Shown in pieces: positions 1 through 9,485 of a stretch of 64,000 nucleotides of DNA. Below the pieces are notes generated by a model that worked only from the letters and a program-made list of their open reading frames with translations, searched no databases and was not told the origin of the DNA. Numbering within the stretch: the stretch's first letter is position 1; every line of letters starts with the position of its first letter. The DNA comes from RHLJ01 sp040222455. Lineage in GTDB: Bacteria; Bacteroidota; Rhodothermia; Balneolales; Balneolaceae. A program made the translations under genes and the position numbers. The stretch is from NCBI GenBank assembly GCA_040222455.1, contig JAVKDD010000003.1:62001-126000 (forward strand). Direction: 5' to 3'.

Positions 1-222
1 CAACAAAAGAATTCTGAGCTAGTAATGATTGACTAAATAAAAGAGTTAGAAGGCTTAGTATACTTTTAAAGTGCATATTCAATTGTTTAGAAAGTAAAAT
101 ATATTTTATAGCGTAAGAACTTAAACAAAGTTCTTTCATATAGATGAGGAATTCCAAAAAAGGATTCATTTTTTTAAATAGTACAAAACCATTGCGACTT
201 TCCACCATCTTTCTACGTCATA

Positions 223-918
223 TTGTTGTTAGCGCGCAAACATGAATTCCAAAAGCAACTTCTTTTGTCGAATACTGAATTTACTGATTTACTGAAACCT
301 CATTATAATGATGCGGTGAACTACTGCCGGGCACTTTGTTCGGGTTCATCTAAAGCGGAAGCTGAAGATATACTCCAGCAAGCCTTGCTTAAAGCTTTGG
401 AGAACTTTGGTTCACTTAGAAACCAAGACAAGTTTAGAAGTTGGTTCTTTCAAATTTTGACTCGGTGTTTTTATGATGCCGTTCGAAAACCGTTTTGGAG
501 CAAATTTGTTTCGCTTAATTCTGAGGAAGGAAAAGTAGGCTTTCAAATATTTGAAGATGATTATTTCGAATCGAATCAAATATTAGTTGGTGCGCTATCC
601 CAAATTGGAAAAAAAGAACGCGCAGCACTCTTACTTTTCGAAATAGGTGGATTCTCGATTAGAGAAATCACTGAAATACAAAAAGAAGGAAGCGAATCAA
701 CGGTAAAATCGAGGTTAAGCCGTACAAGAAAAAAGCTAGAGGAATTCATGGTAAAGTTAGAAGAGACATCAGATACAGTACTGAAGTCAGAAAAGTCTAA
801 TGGCGTAAAGACGCAAGATTTAGCGTCTCCACGAGTAGGACTTGATAGCACAAGAACAACCAAAGACATCTACCATGAAACCAACAAAGTTATTAACGAA
901 ATCAAATCCATTGGATGA
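223..918 (+). CDS. ECF-type RNA polymerase sigma factor
   Basis: Alternative sigma factor of the extracytoplasmic-function class, which would direct RNA polymerase to a stress or envelope regulon. The N-terminal region 2 lies at about residues 25-95 (EAEDILQQALLKALENFGSLR, then RSWFFQILTRCFYDAVRK). A region-4 helix-turn-helix follows at about 120-175 (ERAALLLFEIGGFSIREI, then GSESTVKSRLSRTRKKL). The roughly 50-residue tail after region 4 is polar and longer than usual. The start used is TTG at 223; no ATG precedes region 2 in frame, so the true start is uncertain. The 3' end overlaps the next gene by 44 bases, as expected for a sigma/anti-sigma pair. What signal it answers cannot be told from sequence. 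Confidence 0.85.
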   Translation: MLLARKHEFQKQLLLSNTEFTDLLKPHYNDAVNYCRALCSGSSKAEAEDILQQALLKALENFGSLRNQDKFRSWFFQILTRCFYDAVRKPFWSKFVSLNSEEGKVGFQIFEDDYFESNQILVGALSQIGKKERAALLLFEIGGFSIREITEIQKEGSESTVKSRLSRTRKKLEEFMVKLEETSDTVLKSEKSNGVKTQDLASPRVGLDSTRTTKDIYHETNKVINEIKSIG

Positions 919-1741
919 TAGTATGAACCTATCAGAAGCGTTCAATCAACTTAAAAAACAAGAACACGATGCATCTTTCGAGAACTTGGGTGAATGGTTA
1001 GATCAAAACCATAAAAAACCAAAGACCATGAAGAACATCTATAAAATTGCAGCATCATTCGTTTTAGCAACGATGATTCTAATTGCTTGTACCGTACCTG
1101 TTCAGCAAGAAGAAGAAATCGGATATATGATTAAAGGAATGGCTTCACCTGATGCTATGAATCTAAAATTTAAATTTGCCGCCATCCCAGAACTCGACCC
1201 TTCTCAAATAAGCGTGCACCGAGTACTACACGAAGAGATAGGAAAAGATAATGCTCAAGAGTTTACAGAAGTCGTGATGATTTTACCGGAAGCAAATTAT
1301 AAAGCAGCGGAAGATAAAAAGGCGGCGTTATCAGGGGTATTCGATTTTCAGAGCCTAGAAATTCTACCCATTGAAGAAACCGTAGAGCGAACATTTTTTG
1401 AATCAGCCTTGCATAAACTAGAATTTAAAGTAGACAGTAAACTTTCTGATGCTAAAGTGGCAACACGTATCAATACTTTTCTACATGAAAATAGCAGCTC
1501 GAAAGGTGATGCCAAGGTAAAAATTGATGAGAACGGAAACAGATATGTGGTTCTTGAAGTTGGATTTGCAGAAAATTCCAACATCGAAACAAAACGCTCT
1601 ATAGAGCATCTTGCCATCGACCTTGCTCCTGAAGGAAATAAACTCATGCATAAAGATATAAGTGAGGAAGAGATTCAAAAGTTAAAAGAAAAGGAAGTCC
1701 AAGAGATGAAAGAGCTTATGGAGAAGGAAAAAAAGAATTGA
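875..1741 (+). CDS. Single-pass membrane protein, putative anti-sigma partner
   Basis: The protein has a charged cytoplasmic N-terminus of about 55 residues, one hydrophobic segment (KIAASFVLATMILIACTVPV) and a long extracytoplasmic part ending in a Lys/Glu-rich helix (EEEIQKLKEKEVQEMKELME). This topology, and the overlap with the preceding sigma factor gene, suggest an anti-sigma factor. No canonical zinc-binding anti-sigma motif (HxxxCxxC) is visible, so the role is inferred from position. The hydrophobic segment ends in LIAC, which resembles a lipobox, but it starts too far from the N-terminus for an ordinary lipoprotein. ATG 875 is preferred over the TTG at 842. The gene ends six bases from the convergent methyltransferase gene. 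Confidence 0.6.
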   Translation: MKPTKLLTKSNPLDDSMNLSEAFNQLKKQEHDASFENLGEWLDQNHKKPKTMKNIYKIAASFVLATMILIACTVPVQQEEEIGYMIKGMASPDAMNLKFKFAAIPELDPSQISVHRVLHEEIGKDNAQEFTEVVMILPEANYKAAEDKKAALSGVFDFQSLEILPIEETVERTFFESALHKLEFKVDSKLSDAKVATRINTFLHENSSSKGDAKVKIDENGNRYVVLEVGFAENSNIETKRSIEHLAIDLAPEGNKLMHKDISEEEIQKLKEKEVQEMKELMEKEKKN

Positions 1742-1747
1742 TGAGAA

Positions 1748-2602
1748 TCAAAACCTAATCAAATTCCCCAGTTCTAATTTTTTACCAGTAGAGCTTTTTA
1801 AACCAAGTGTTGTGCTTTCAAAATGATTCGGGAAACCAGAGATTTTTGAAAGCATTTTTTTTAGATCATTTAAAGGAAGTTGTGGAGAATAGGTATTCAG
1901 GATAAAAAAGCAATCGAGTGGATGTAGTATTTTCAGTGTATTCTTAATTAAATCTGGTAAATCTTGGTTCAATTTCCATGGTTTGCCTTTAGGAGCTAAA
2001 CCAAAAATAGGTGGATCCATAATAATACCATGATATTGATCTCCTCGCCGAACAGATTTTTCAACAAATTTACGAGCATCTTCTAATATCCAACGAATGG
2101 TATCAATTTGATTAAGATCAGCATTTTGGCGAGCCCAGGTTACCACGCTTTTGGAAGAATCAACATGTGTGACTTCCGCTCCAGATAGGTTAGCTGCAAG
2201 TGAGGCGCCCCCAGTGTAAGCGAATAGATTTAGGATTTTTGGAGTAATTCCTTTGTTAGAAAACTCCTTACATCGGTGGCTTATAAACTCCCAATTGTCG
2301 GCTTGCTCAGGGAAAACACCAAGGTGTTTAAAAGTTCCCTGACTTAATTTGAACATAATAGGTTGAGGAGAAAAGGGATATTCAATTTCAAAATCTTCGA
2401 TCTTTTTATTCCAAGTCCCTTTTTGGTTTTTATTCTCTGTAAAGTGTATATGAGCTTTATTCCATTCATCTCTGGAGAGAACAAGAGATGTTGTAGCCGA
2501 AGGTTCTGGTCGATCTGTAATTATATCGCCAAAACGTTCGAGTTTACGCCCGTTGCCAAAATCGAGGATTTCGTAGTCTTGCCAGCTTGATGGATATTTC
2601 AT
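1748..2602 (-). CDS. Class I SAM-dependent rRNA-methyltransferase-like protein
   Basis: S-adenosylmethionine-dependent methyltransferase resembling the RlmI/RlmK type of 23S rRNA methylases, but without a visible PUA domain. Motif I is NLFAYTGGASLAANLSGAEVTHVD, followed by SKSVVTWARQNADLN, and motif IV is MDPPIFG, the (D/N)PP(Y/F) catalytic loop. The start at 2602 forms an ATGA overlap with the upstream gene, indicating translational coupling; a longer reading would begin inside that gene. Cytoplasmic. An RNA substrate is likely but unproven. Confidence 0.75.
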   Translation of the reverse strand: MKYPSSWQDYEILDFGNGRKLERFGDIITDRPEPSATTSLVLSRDEWNKAHIHFTENKNQKGTWNKKIEDFEIEYPFSPQPIMFKLSQGTFKHLGVFPEQADNWEFISHRCKEFSNKGITPKILNLFAYTGGASLAANLSGAEVTHVDSSKSVVTWARQNADLNQIDTIRWILEDARKFVEKSVRRGDQYHGIIMDPPIFGLAPKGKPWKLNQDLPDLIKNTLKILHPLDCFFILNTYSPQLPLNDLKKMLSKISGFPNHFESTTLGLKSSTGKKLELGNLIRF

Positions 2603-3051
2603 TTTTGTAGTTCCCTCAATGCTTGAGCCGCTCCAGCATTTAATTGCCAATCATAATCGGAGACACCTTGAAGATCCTTTCCAATGATCTTACGAATTTG
2701 TGGTACTATTTCAGCAGTTTGTTTATACAAATCTAAGGTCAAAGGTTTTGAAATATCTAATCCAAATGCGGTTGACCAGCCAGTAATATCATCATGATCT
2801 TCAAACTCATAACAAGCGTGAAGAATGAGTTGAAGAAGAAGAACTGGTATAACTAATTTTGAGTCTTCGTATTCGTCATCTAAAGGAATATTGCATGAAA
2901 AAGTAGGGCTATTAAATTCAATTTCTATAAATGAAATTGAATCAAGAGCACTAGAATTCGGTAGTACATTAAGGTCAATTTTATTCCTTTCTAGGATTAA
3001 AAACAGTTCCTCTACTTCGGGATATTTAAACCGCACTTGTTCTTTCGTCAT
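2599..3051 (-). CDS. Hypothetical protein, 150 residues
   Basis: An acidic soluble protein with no signal peptide or membrane segment and no domain that I recognise. It has a hydrophobic stretch in the middle (LVIPVLLLQLILHACYEF) that looks like a buried helix rather than a membrane span. It is the first gene of a two-gene unit with the downstream methyltransferase, sharing four bases (ATGA), which suggests a joint role. Function unknown. Confidence 0.7.
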   Translation of the reverse strand: MTKEQVRFKYPEVEELFLILERNKIDLNVLPNSSALDSISFIEIEFNSPTFSCNIPLDDEYEDSKLVIPVLLLQLILHACYEFEDHDDITGWSTAFGLDISKPLTLDLYKQTAEIVPQIRKIIGKDLQGVSDYDWQLNAGAAQALRELQK

Positions 3052-3089
3052 TCGGCAGTATTTCTAAGATAAATCCAGTACAATATTCA

Positions 3090-4388
3090 TCACATCCCTG
3101 TTGCTTTGTCAAAATAATCGACTACTAAATTTGCCATGGTTCTAACACCAAGCTTTAATCCTTCTTCAGAAACATAAAAATCTGGAGTATGATGTCCGTA
3201 TGCAGTTCCACCTTCTGGCAAACCTCCTAAAAAGAAATACAACCCGGGAACTTCTTCCTGAAAAAAGGAGAAATCTTCAGCACCAGTAATTGCATTTATA
3301 TATTCGACATTTTCTTTCCCGGCGCTTTCTTCCAATGTTGGCAGCATCAGGGCGGAAAGTTCGGGATCATTATAAGTGATCGGATAGCCTTCATTTATTG
3401 TTAGGATTGCTTCAGCCCCATTACTTTCTGCAGTATTGGTTACAATCGTTTCAAGGCGATCGAAAAGAGTTGTTCGCATGTCAGCATCTAGTGTTCGGAT
3501 AGTTCCTTCCATATACACTTCTTCTGGAATAATATTACTTCGAACTCCTCCACGAATTATTCCTACTGTTACTACTGCGGCTTGTTTAGTTAAAGGTAAA
3601 CTTCGACTTACAATAGTTTGAATGTTATTTATAATTTGTGCCGAAGTAACTATTGGATCGATTCCACTCCATGGAGTAGAACCATGAGCCTGTTTCCCTT
3701 TCACTTGAATAGAATAACTGTTTACAGCTGCCATTATTCCTTCAGAGCGATATTCTAAAATACCTACTGGAGTATCATCAGAAATATGAAGTCCAAAAAT
3801 TGCGTCAACATCAGGGTTTTTAAGTACTCCCTCCTCAACCATCATTTTCGCCCCTCCGTTTTCGCCAGCTGGAGCACCTTCTTCAGCGGGCTGGAAAATG
3901 AACTTTACTGTTCCCTCTAAATCAGCTTTCATTTCGGTGAGAATCTGTGCAACCCCCATGAGTATCGCAATATGTGTATCATGGCCACAAGCATGCATCA
4001 CTCCAACTTCATTACCTTGATATTCGCCAACGACTTTAGATTTGAATGGAACAGGAGTTCGCTCAACAACTGGAAGAGCGTCCATGTCTGCTCGTAGAGC
4101 TACTACAGGTCCGGGTTTCCCACCTTCTAAAATTGCAACAACACCTGTATGGGCTACTTTGGTTTGAACTTCTAGCCCTAATGATTCTAAATGTTCAGCA
4201 ACTTTCTTTGCTGTATTAAATTCACGATTTGAAAGCTCTGGGTTCTCATGAAAATACCGTCTCCATTCTATTACCTGATCTTCTAAAGCATCTGCTTTTT
4301 GGTCGATAATGGATTTTAGATTTGAAGTCTGGGCAAAAGAAGAGATGGATATAAGGGAAACAAGAGAAAGGAGAAGTAGTTTTATCAT
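3090..4388 (-). CDS. Secreted M20-family amidohydrolase
   Basis: Peptidase M20/M20D-type amidohydrolase (N-acyl-amino-acid or hippurate hydrolase-like), which would release amino acids from N-acyl conjugates or peptides. A signal peptide (MIKLLLLSLVSLISISSFAQ) places it in the periplasm or outside. Metal-site motifs are intact: RADMDALP, MHACGHDTHIAILMG, AEEGAPAGENGGA with the catalytic acidic pair, and GAEDFSFF near the C-terminus. The dimerisation domain is seen around HGSTPWSGIDPI. The length of 432 residues fits the family. It is monocistronic; the substrate cannot be fixed from sequence. Confidence 0.85.
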   Translation of the reverse strand: MIKLLLLSLVSLISISSFAQTSNLKSIIDQKADALEDQVIEWRRYFHENPELSNREFNTAKKVAEHLESLGLEVQTKVAHTGVVAILEGGKPGPVVALRADMDALPVVERTPVPFKSKVVGEYQGNEVGVMHACGHDTHIAILMGVAQILTEMKADLEGTVKFIFQPAEEGAPAGENGGAKMMVEEGVLKNPDVDAIFGLHISDDTPVGILEYRSEGIMAAVNSYSIQVKGKQAHGSTPWSGIDPIVTSAQIINNIQTIVSRSLPLTKQAAVVTVGIIRGGVRSNIIPEEVYMEGTIRTLDADMRTTLFDRLETIVTNTAESNGAEAILTINEGYPITYNDPELSALMLPTLEESAGKENVEYINAITGAEDFSFFQEEVPGLYFFLGGLPEGGTAYGHHTPDFYVSEEGLKLGVRTMANLVVDYFDKATGM

Positions 4389-4522
4389 GAAAAATCCATT
4401 TTGTTATCGTTTAATTGATGAATCTAAAGAACCTGATAGGAGTTGCCAAAAATAAATAGTAAATAAATATGGACTCTCTTTACAAGTACTAGATCAAATA
4501 ATTAAAACTAACAGGAGTAAAT

Positions 4523-5347
4523 ATGGAAAAGTTAACACAGTGGACGGAAGTAGTGCAAAGCTCGTTCATCGCTTTTGGTGAAAAAATGGTAGATGTACTT
4601 CCTAATATTTTGGGGGCAATTCTTTTATTGGTAATAGGCTGGATTGTAGCCCGTGGAGTATCATTTGTAGTTAGAAAGCTGCTTAAAACATTGAGATTTG
4701 ATGATCTTGGTGAAAAACTAATTGAATCATCTGCAATCAACGCAAAATTTTTATCGATAAAGCCCAGTACTCTAATCGGTAAGTTTGTGTATTGGATTAT
4801 TCTACTACTTTTTTTCATCTCTGCATCCGACACTTTAGGTTGGTCAGCAGTTTCAGAATCGATTGGTAACCTGATCAATTACTTACCTCAGTTATTTAGT
4901 GCATTGGTCATTTTTGTGCTCGGCTTATACATAGCCAGTTTTGCTCGAAATGTGCTTAAAACCACGTTCAATTCATTTGGATTGGTGGGAGGAAATATTC
5001 TAAGCGAAATTGTCTTTTACATTATTCTAATCATTATCGGAACAACGGCAACCGACCAAGCAGGAATTGATACAACGATTATTACAGCCAACATCACGAT
5101 TATTTTTGGTGGCTTTTTACTCGCCTTTGCTATTTCGTTCGGATATTCTTCAAGAGAAATTTTGACCAATATCTTGTCCTCACATTATGTGAAAAATAAT
5201 TTTGAGGAAGGGCAAAAAGTAGAAGTTGACGGAGTGACGGGAACTATTAAAAGTATAGATTCTTTACAAGTTACCATTCAAACAAGTACGGGTGATGTGT
5301 TGTTACCTACAAAAACATTAATTAATGAAAGAGTAAACCGAAGCTAA
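4523..5347 (+). CDS. MscS-related small mechanosensitive channel-like membrane protein
   Basis: Integral membrane protein with repeated conserved TM-helix units of the MscS-related kind (VLPNILGAILLLVIGWIVARG, then LPQLFSALVIFVLGLYIASF) and a short C-terminal beta domain (GQKVEVDGVTGTIKSIDSLQVTIQTSTGDVLLPTKTLIN) like that of MscS. It probably contributes to osmotic pressure release or a similar gating function in the inner membrane. The start ATG 4523 has a good ribosome site (aggag) nine bases upstream. Monocistronic, followed by a strong hairpin terminator. Confidence 0.8.
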   Translation: MEKLTQWTEVVQSSFIAFGEKMVDVLPNILGAILLLVIGWIVARGVSFVVRKLLKTLRFDDLGEKLIESSAINAKFLSIKPSTLIGKFVYWIILLLFFISASDTLGWSAVSESIGNLINYLPQLFSALVIFVLGLYIASFARNVLKTTFNSFGLVGGNILSEIVFYIILIIIGTTATDQAGIDTTIITANITIIFGGFLLAFAISFGYSSREILTNILSSHYVKNNFEEGQKVEVDGVTGTIKSIDSLQVTIQTSTGDVLLPTKTLINERVNRS

Positions 5348-5379
5348 ATACTCCGATTAGCCTGTTATTATCTTTATGC

Positions 5380-5408
5380 AAACAAGCCTCTTCCCGAGGC
5401 TTGTTTTT
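5380..5408. terminator. Bidirectional rho-independent terminator
   Basis: Perfect 10-bp inverted repeat AACAAGCCTC / GAGGCTTGTT with a 5-base loop followed by TTTTT. It lies between the convergent channel gene and aldose epimerase gene and probably serves the channel gene; the minus-strand side has a weaker T run. Confidence 0.85.
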
Positions 5409-5414
5409 ATTTGT

Positions 5415-6296
5415 TCAATCCTCATTTATTGTAATAGAATATGTCTTGCTAACACTTTGTCTTGGTTTAAGTTTGAGCAGGCCTTCTTTATTTATAAAAT
5501 TCTGATCTGAATTCATAGAATCTGTAATTCCAAGCCATGGCTCAATACAAACAAATGGAGCATTGGGTTTTGCCCAGATTCCCAAATAGTCGAAGTCTTC
5601 AAATTCCATAGAAAGTACTTCACCAGAGACGTTACTTTTTAAAAACACTTTTCGTGATTTCAGATTCTTAAATATGAGCGCATCATGATCAAATAGTTTT
5701 GAATGAAGAGGAAGGGTGTTGGTATTTTCAAGTACAGGTTTGGTTTCACCCGTAGTTAATCCATTAGAATTTAACAGCCAAGTGGATATCGTTTCTTTCT
5801 TTTCAAATTCAAGGAAATAGTCCTCATAAGATTCTCCATCATAAAATGGACAATTAAATGCGGGATGCCCTCCAACCGAATAAAGCATAGGCTCGTCACC
5901 GTGATTGGTAATCAAATGAGAAACCTGAATTGTATAGCCAATAACCTTATATGTGATTTCGATCTCAAACTTAAATGGGTAAAGTTCTAATGTGTCTTCA
6001 TCCCAAGTAAAATTAAATTTCAATGAGTTTTCAGTTTCTTCAAGAAGAATAACTTTATCAGAGTTTCTTATAAGTCCATGTTTAGGAACCGTATAGTTAT
6101 TTTCCTTATAAGTCATTTTCCCATCTTTTAGCGCGCCAATTATTGGAAATAATACCGGAGCATGACTTGCCCAAATGTTAGGATGGGCTTGCCAAATATA
6201 TTCTTTTCTGTTAGCTACAGATTTAACCGAGCAAAGCTCGATACCGCGTTTGGTTACCTGGATGGAAAGGGTTGGAGTTTGAAGAAAATAGTTCAT
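5415..6296 (-). CDS. Aldose 1-epimerase family protein (galactose-mutarotase-like)
   Basis: Soluble beta-sandwich enzyme of the aldose-1-epimerase/YihR-like superfamily, expected to interconvert sugar anomers or act on a hexose-6-phosphate. The central catalytic histidine lies in SVGGHPAFNCPF at about residues 140-150, and the conserved acidic site is in VCIEPWLGITDS near the C-terminus. No signal peptide, so cytoplasmic. The length of 293 residues is normal. Sugar specificity cannot be read from sequence. Confidence 0.8.
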   Translation of the reverse strand: MNYFLQTPTLSIQVTKRGIELCSVKSVANRKEYIWQAHPNIWASHAPVLFPIIGALKDGKMTYKENNYTVPKHGLIRNSDKVILLEETENSLKFNFTWDEDTLELYPFKFEIEITYKVIGYTIQVSHLITNHGDEPMLYSVGGHPAFNCPFYDGESYEDYFLEFEKKETISTWLLNSNGLTTGETKPVLENTNTLPLHSKLFDHDALIFKNLKSRKVFLKSNVSGEVLSMEFEDFDYLGIWAKPNAPFVCIEPWLGITDSMNSDQNFINKEGLLKLKPRQSVSKTYSITINED

Positions 6297-6378
6297 TCCC
6301 TATAATAACAAAGCTATGAATTCATTATTAGCTCAGGATAGAGTATTTTTTAAGCGTAATCATAAATCGAGAGTTGAA

Positions 6379-6939
6379 ATGAAAAAGAGAAACTGCCTAA
6401 TAATGACAGGGTTTTTCATCCTGTTTGTAATTGGATGTGAATCATCTACAAAAAATGAACCTGAAGGGTTAGAATTTGGGAAATTTGAAGGAGTGGTTGG
6501 GACATCTCAAAGTGAAGGTTTATATGAAGAGCTCGGAGGTCGGGCATGGTTTTCCTTAAATGAAACAGACTCCGTGTTTAGTTTTGAACTCTATTCTGAT
6601 TTGATCCCAGATACGAGTGAAACTCGGATAGTATTAAGTATTAAATCACAAGAATTACCTCGGGAAGGGGTTTATAACTTTGTGGATGTTGATACCACCT
6701 CACAAGTTTTAGCCTCGGGGTTTTCGGGACTGTATTTAAGTCCTTCAGTTGGTATGAACGAAAAATATTTTACAGATTCGGGATCACTTACTATTACAGA
6801 AGTTGAATCTGAAAGTGGAATAAAAGGTTATTTTGAAGGTGTAATTTTTAAACTATCAGAAGTAGACTCAGCCCAATTCGTTCGGCAATACTCGCAGATA
6901 AGTGGAATGTTTTATGCGGCATCAGCAAATCTAAAATAA
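6379..6939 (+). CDS. Hypothetical lipoprotein
   Basis: The start is placed at ATG 6379 because this gives a clean lipoprotein signal (MKKRNCLIMTGFFILFVIGCES, lipobox VIGC); an upstream ATG at 6316 in the same frame would bury the signal. The mature part of about 165 residues is beta-rich, with many alternating Ser/Glu/Thr stretches, and has no recognised domain. Probably an outer-membrane or periplasmic lipoprotein. Confidence 0.7.
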   Translation: MKKRNCLIMTGFFILFVIGCESSTKNEPEGLEFGKFEGVVGTSQSEGLYEELGGRAWFSLNETDSVFSFELYSDLIPDTSETRIVLSIKSQELPREGVYNFVDVDTTSQVLASGFSGLYLSPSVGMNEKYFTDSGSLTITEVESESGIKGYFEGVIFKLSEVDSAQFVRQYSQISGMFYAASANLK

Positions 6940-7039
6940 TATAGCAACAACTTTTCTAAGCTCCTTTCTTCATACAGTATTCATAGTTGTAGAATAATAT
7001 CAAACTGAATAAACCTGTAACAGAGCAAGGGGGAGCAAA

Positions 7040-7396
7040 ATGGCACAACTTAGAAAACATAGTCAAAATGTAATTATTGATTACATTTCCTTTGTTTGTT
7101 TTGGATTATTAGTAATAACAGGCTTCTTGCTCCATCTAAAACTTCCAGCAGGCAGCCATAATGCTACACTAATTGGCTATAACAGGCACCAATGGGGAGA
7201 GTTTCATTTTTGGGTCGCTATTATTTTTATTGTAGGAATTATAGTGCATTTAATCCTTCACATACCTTGGATTAAGTCAACTTTGTCTACTAATAAGGGA
7301 GAAAAGCAACGGTTTATTTTGCTATTATTTTCGTTTACTGTTTATACAATTTTACTATTCTCGTTGGGGGTTCTTTTAACCCCAATAATAAAATAA
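7040..7396 (+). CDS. DUF4405-like small membrane protein
   Basis: Three transmembrane helices at about residues 12-30, 53-72 and 86-115. Histidines in the helices and loops (RHQWGEFHFW, HLILHIPW) resemble heme-ligating positions of the cytochrome-b-like DUF4405 family. It may bind heme and take part in electron transfer in the inner membrane, but no partner redox gene is adjacent. A purine-rich ribosome site (agggggag) precedes the ATG. It converges with the next gene. Confidence 0.7.
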   Translation: MAQLRKHSQNVIIDYISFVCFGLLVITGFLLHLKLPAGSHNATLIGYNRHQWGEFHFWVAIIFIVGIIVHLILHIPWIKSTLSTNKGEKQRFILLLFSFTVYTILLFSLGVLLTPIIK

Positions 7397-7402
7397 AGAA
7401 GA

Positions 7403-8062
7403 TTAAACGATGCTGAAAATTTCGTCTCCTTCATAGATGATTTTAGAAGAAGGATCATTCAAGCTATTAATCATTGCTTGTGCTACTTGTTGTGCGTGAA
7501 TTGGTTTGTATTTTTGTAGTCCTGGAAGTACCGTAAAAATATTGGCCGCAATGATTCCGGCTTTTTCCCAAAATCGAGATTCAGAGCGGGTTCCTTTTAA
7601 AAAAGAAGGACGAACAATAACTACTTTTTTGAACCCGATTTTTTGTACCGTTTTGTCTAACCTTCCTTTCATGTTAAGGTAAAAAGTTTTGCTTTGCTGA
7701 GATGCACCTATTGAAGAGACTAAAGCGTAAGAAGAAACCCCATTCGAAGCAGCGGCTTTTGCAACATCCAACTGGTGATCAAAGTCGATTTTGTATTGAG
7801 CAGTTTCGCTTCCAGCTTGTTTAATCGTAGTACCCAATGCAGAAAAGAGTTCATCCCCTTTTACCATATGACGCCAAATGCTTAGTTCGTCAAACCGGAT
7901 GATATGCTCGGAAAGTTTTGGATGTGTTATTCCTGTCGAGCGCCGATGGAAAACAAGGACATTCGAGTACCGTTCATCAGATAATAAGAGTTCAAGTAGA
8001 TGTGATCCTACAAGTCCGGTAGCTCCAATTACGATAGCAGTTTTTGGGGTGATGTTATTCAT
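7403..8062 (-). CDS. NAD(P)-binding oxidoreductase, atypical SDR (HTATIP2-like)
   Basis: Rossmann-fold protein of the atypical short-chain dehydrogenase/NAD(P)H-binding group. The N-terminal dinucleotide motif is GATGLVGSHLLELLL. The core continues with FSALGTTIKQAGS and YALVSSIGASQQS, and YLNMKGRLDK supplies a possible active-site lysine. At 219 residues it is the size of HTATIP2/YbjT-like proteins, which often act as quinone or flavin-linked reductases or as structural sensors. Soluble; substrate unknown. Confidence 0.75.
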   Translation of the reverse strand: MNNITPKTAIVIGATGLVGSHLLELLLSDERYSNVLVFHRRSTGITHPKLSEHIIRFDELSIWRHMVKGDELFSALGTTIKQAGSETAQYKIDFDHQLDVAKAAASNGVSSYALVSSIGASQQSKTFYLNMKGRLDKTVQKIGFKKVVIVRPSFLKGTRSESRFWEKAGIIAANIFTVLPGLQKYKPIHAQQVAQAMINSLNDPSSKIIYEGDEIFSIV

Positions 8063-8155
8063 TAGTTAAGAATATTTAATTCTTAACTAAATTATAAATA
8101 AGATCATTTAACCTATAAATATTAGTGTGCATTAACTATTGTTAAGAATTGAAAA

Positions 8156-9364
8156 TTATTCAATTGCATCTAACACTCGTTGTACAATTCCATCCATTGC
8201 TTCACTCTTTATCCATCTGGCTACAATAACTAAATCGTTCTCCTGATCTACATACACCATATTTGTACCAGCGCCTAAATGCCAGAAAGCACTTTCGGGA
8301 GCACTAGGTAAACCTTCTTTATCACCATTCAAAAAATAATTCATAAAACCATAACCATTGTTTGCATCTGTTGGAGTTCGAGCCATTTGTATCCATTCTT
8401 CAGAAAGAATTTGATCTCCATTCCAACTTCCATTTCGCAAGGTTAAATATCCAAAACGAGCTTGATCTCTTGCGCTTATAAACATTCCGCCTCCCCAATG
8501 CCCTCCACCACTAACACTATGAATAATTTCTCCATCAATTACTACCCAAGAAGTTTCATAGCCATACCAACGCCATGTTGGAGAAGCCCCAATTTTATCC
8601 ATAAGATGTTCTTTTAATACTTGCGGCAGTGGTTCTCGAAGCACATTTAAAGCAGCTAAAGCAAGCAGGTTAACTCGAACATCGTTGTATTCCCAAACTG
8701 TTCCAGGCTCATTTCTATCTCTAGTAATCCACTCACTTCTGGGGCCACTTGGTCGATCGGCCCAGTCTGGTTTGCCAAAAAGAGTCCCTTCCCAGTCAGA
8801 AGTTTGTCGCAATAAATGGTTCCAGGTAATCTTTGAGTTGTGCTCACCTTTGAACGGCTCAATAAATTTTGATTCTCCAATTTCATTCGATTTTGGTTCA
8901 TTATTATCAAAATCCATAATGTGAATGGGAGCCATATATCGATCAACTTTATCATCGAGATCACGAATTAAGCCATGATCGTATGCAATACCAACAGTGC
9001 TACTTAAAAAGCTTTTCGCCACACTATGGGTCATATCAACGCGATAAGGCTCCCCCCATTCGGCAACGATGTAGCCATTTTTAATAATTATACCTGTTTG
9101 TTCACCACGTTCTTTAAATGGACCAATTCCATCACCAAAAGGCTCGCGCCCAAAAGTCTGATAATGGTTGATTTCCATATTTCTGGGATTGGTTGTTTCC
9201 ATTGCCTTAGCGTAGCTAATTACTGCGTCAATTGAATCGGGATTTAAGCCTAGTTCTTCAGGTGTTTTTGTTTCCCAATTCCCCCAAGTACCAGGGTAAT
9301 AAGTTTGAGCAACGGTCGAATGTGCAAAAAGTGTGAAGGCTGCAAAAAGTAGTAAAAGGCGCAT
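8156..9364 (-). CDS. Exported serine hydrolase, class C beta-lactamase-like fold
   Basis: A signal peptide (MRLLLLFAAFTLFAHSTVAQ) precedes a penicillin-binding/esterase fold. The SxxK nucleophile motif is SVAK in MTHSVAKSFLSS, the Tyr-x-Asn motif is YND in GTVWEYNDVRVN, and the third motif corresponds to HLGAG near the C-terminus. The length of about 400 residues fits class C-like serine hydrolases, most of which are esterases or D-amino-acid peptidases rather than drug-resistance enzymes. Periplasmic. Monocistronic, divergent from the PqiA-like gene. Confidence 0.8.
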   Translation of the reverse strand: MRLLLLFAAFTLFAHSTVAQTYYPGTWGNWETKTPEELGLNPDSIDAVISYAKAMETTNPRNMEINHYQTFGREPFGDGIGPFKERGEQTGIIIKNGYIVAEWGEPYRVDMTHSVAKSFLSSTVGIAYDHGLIRDLDDKVDRYMAPIHIMDFDNNEPKSNEIGESKFIEPFKGEHNSKITWNHLLRQTSDWEGTLFGKPDWADRPSGPRSEWITRDRNEPGTVWEYNDVRVNLLALAALNVLREPLPQVLKEHLMDKIGASPTWRWYGYETSWVVIDGEIIHSVSGGGHWGGGMFISARDQARFGYLTLRNGSWNGDQILSEEWIQMARTPTDANNGYGFMNYFLNGDKEGLPSAPESAFWHLGAGTNMVYVDQENDLVIVARWIKSEAMDGIVQRVLDAIE

Positions 9365-9485
9365 AAGAATATTTATTAAAGTGTTTCTATAAGCTATTAA
9401 AAAAAAGTGAAATTAAAGATGGAAAGACTCTAGTTTGCAGCAGGATACTTATTCGGTATCTTCGTCATCAAAAAAATAAAAAGAA

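Noticed and set aside
1..222. A gene or regulatory element ahead of the sigma factor
   Set aside because: The segment is AT-rich and holds no supported reading frame, repeat or hairpin.
8156..9364. Beta-lactamase antibiotic-resistance gene
   Set aside because: SxxK serine hydrolases of this kind are mostly esterases or peptidases; no resistance-linked context is visible.
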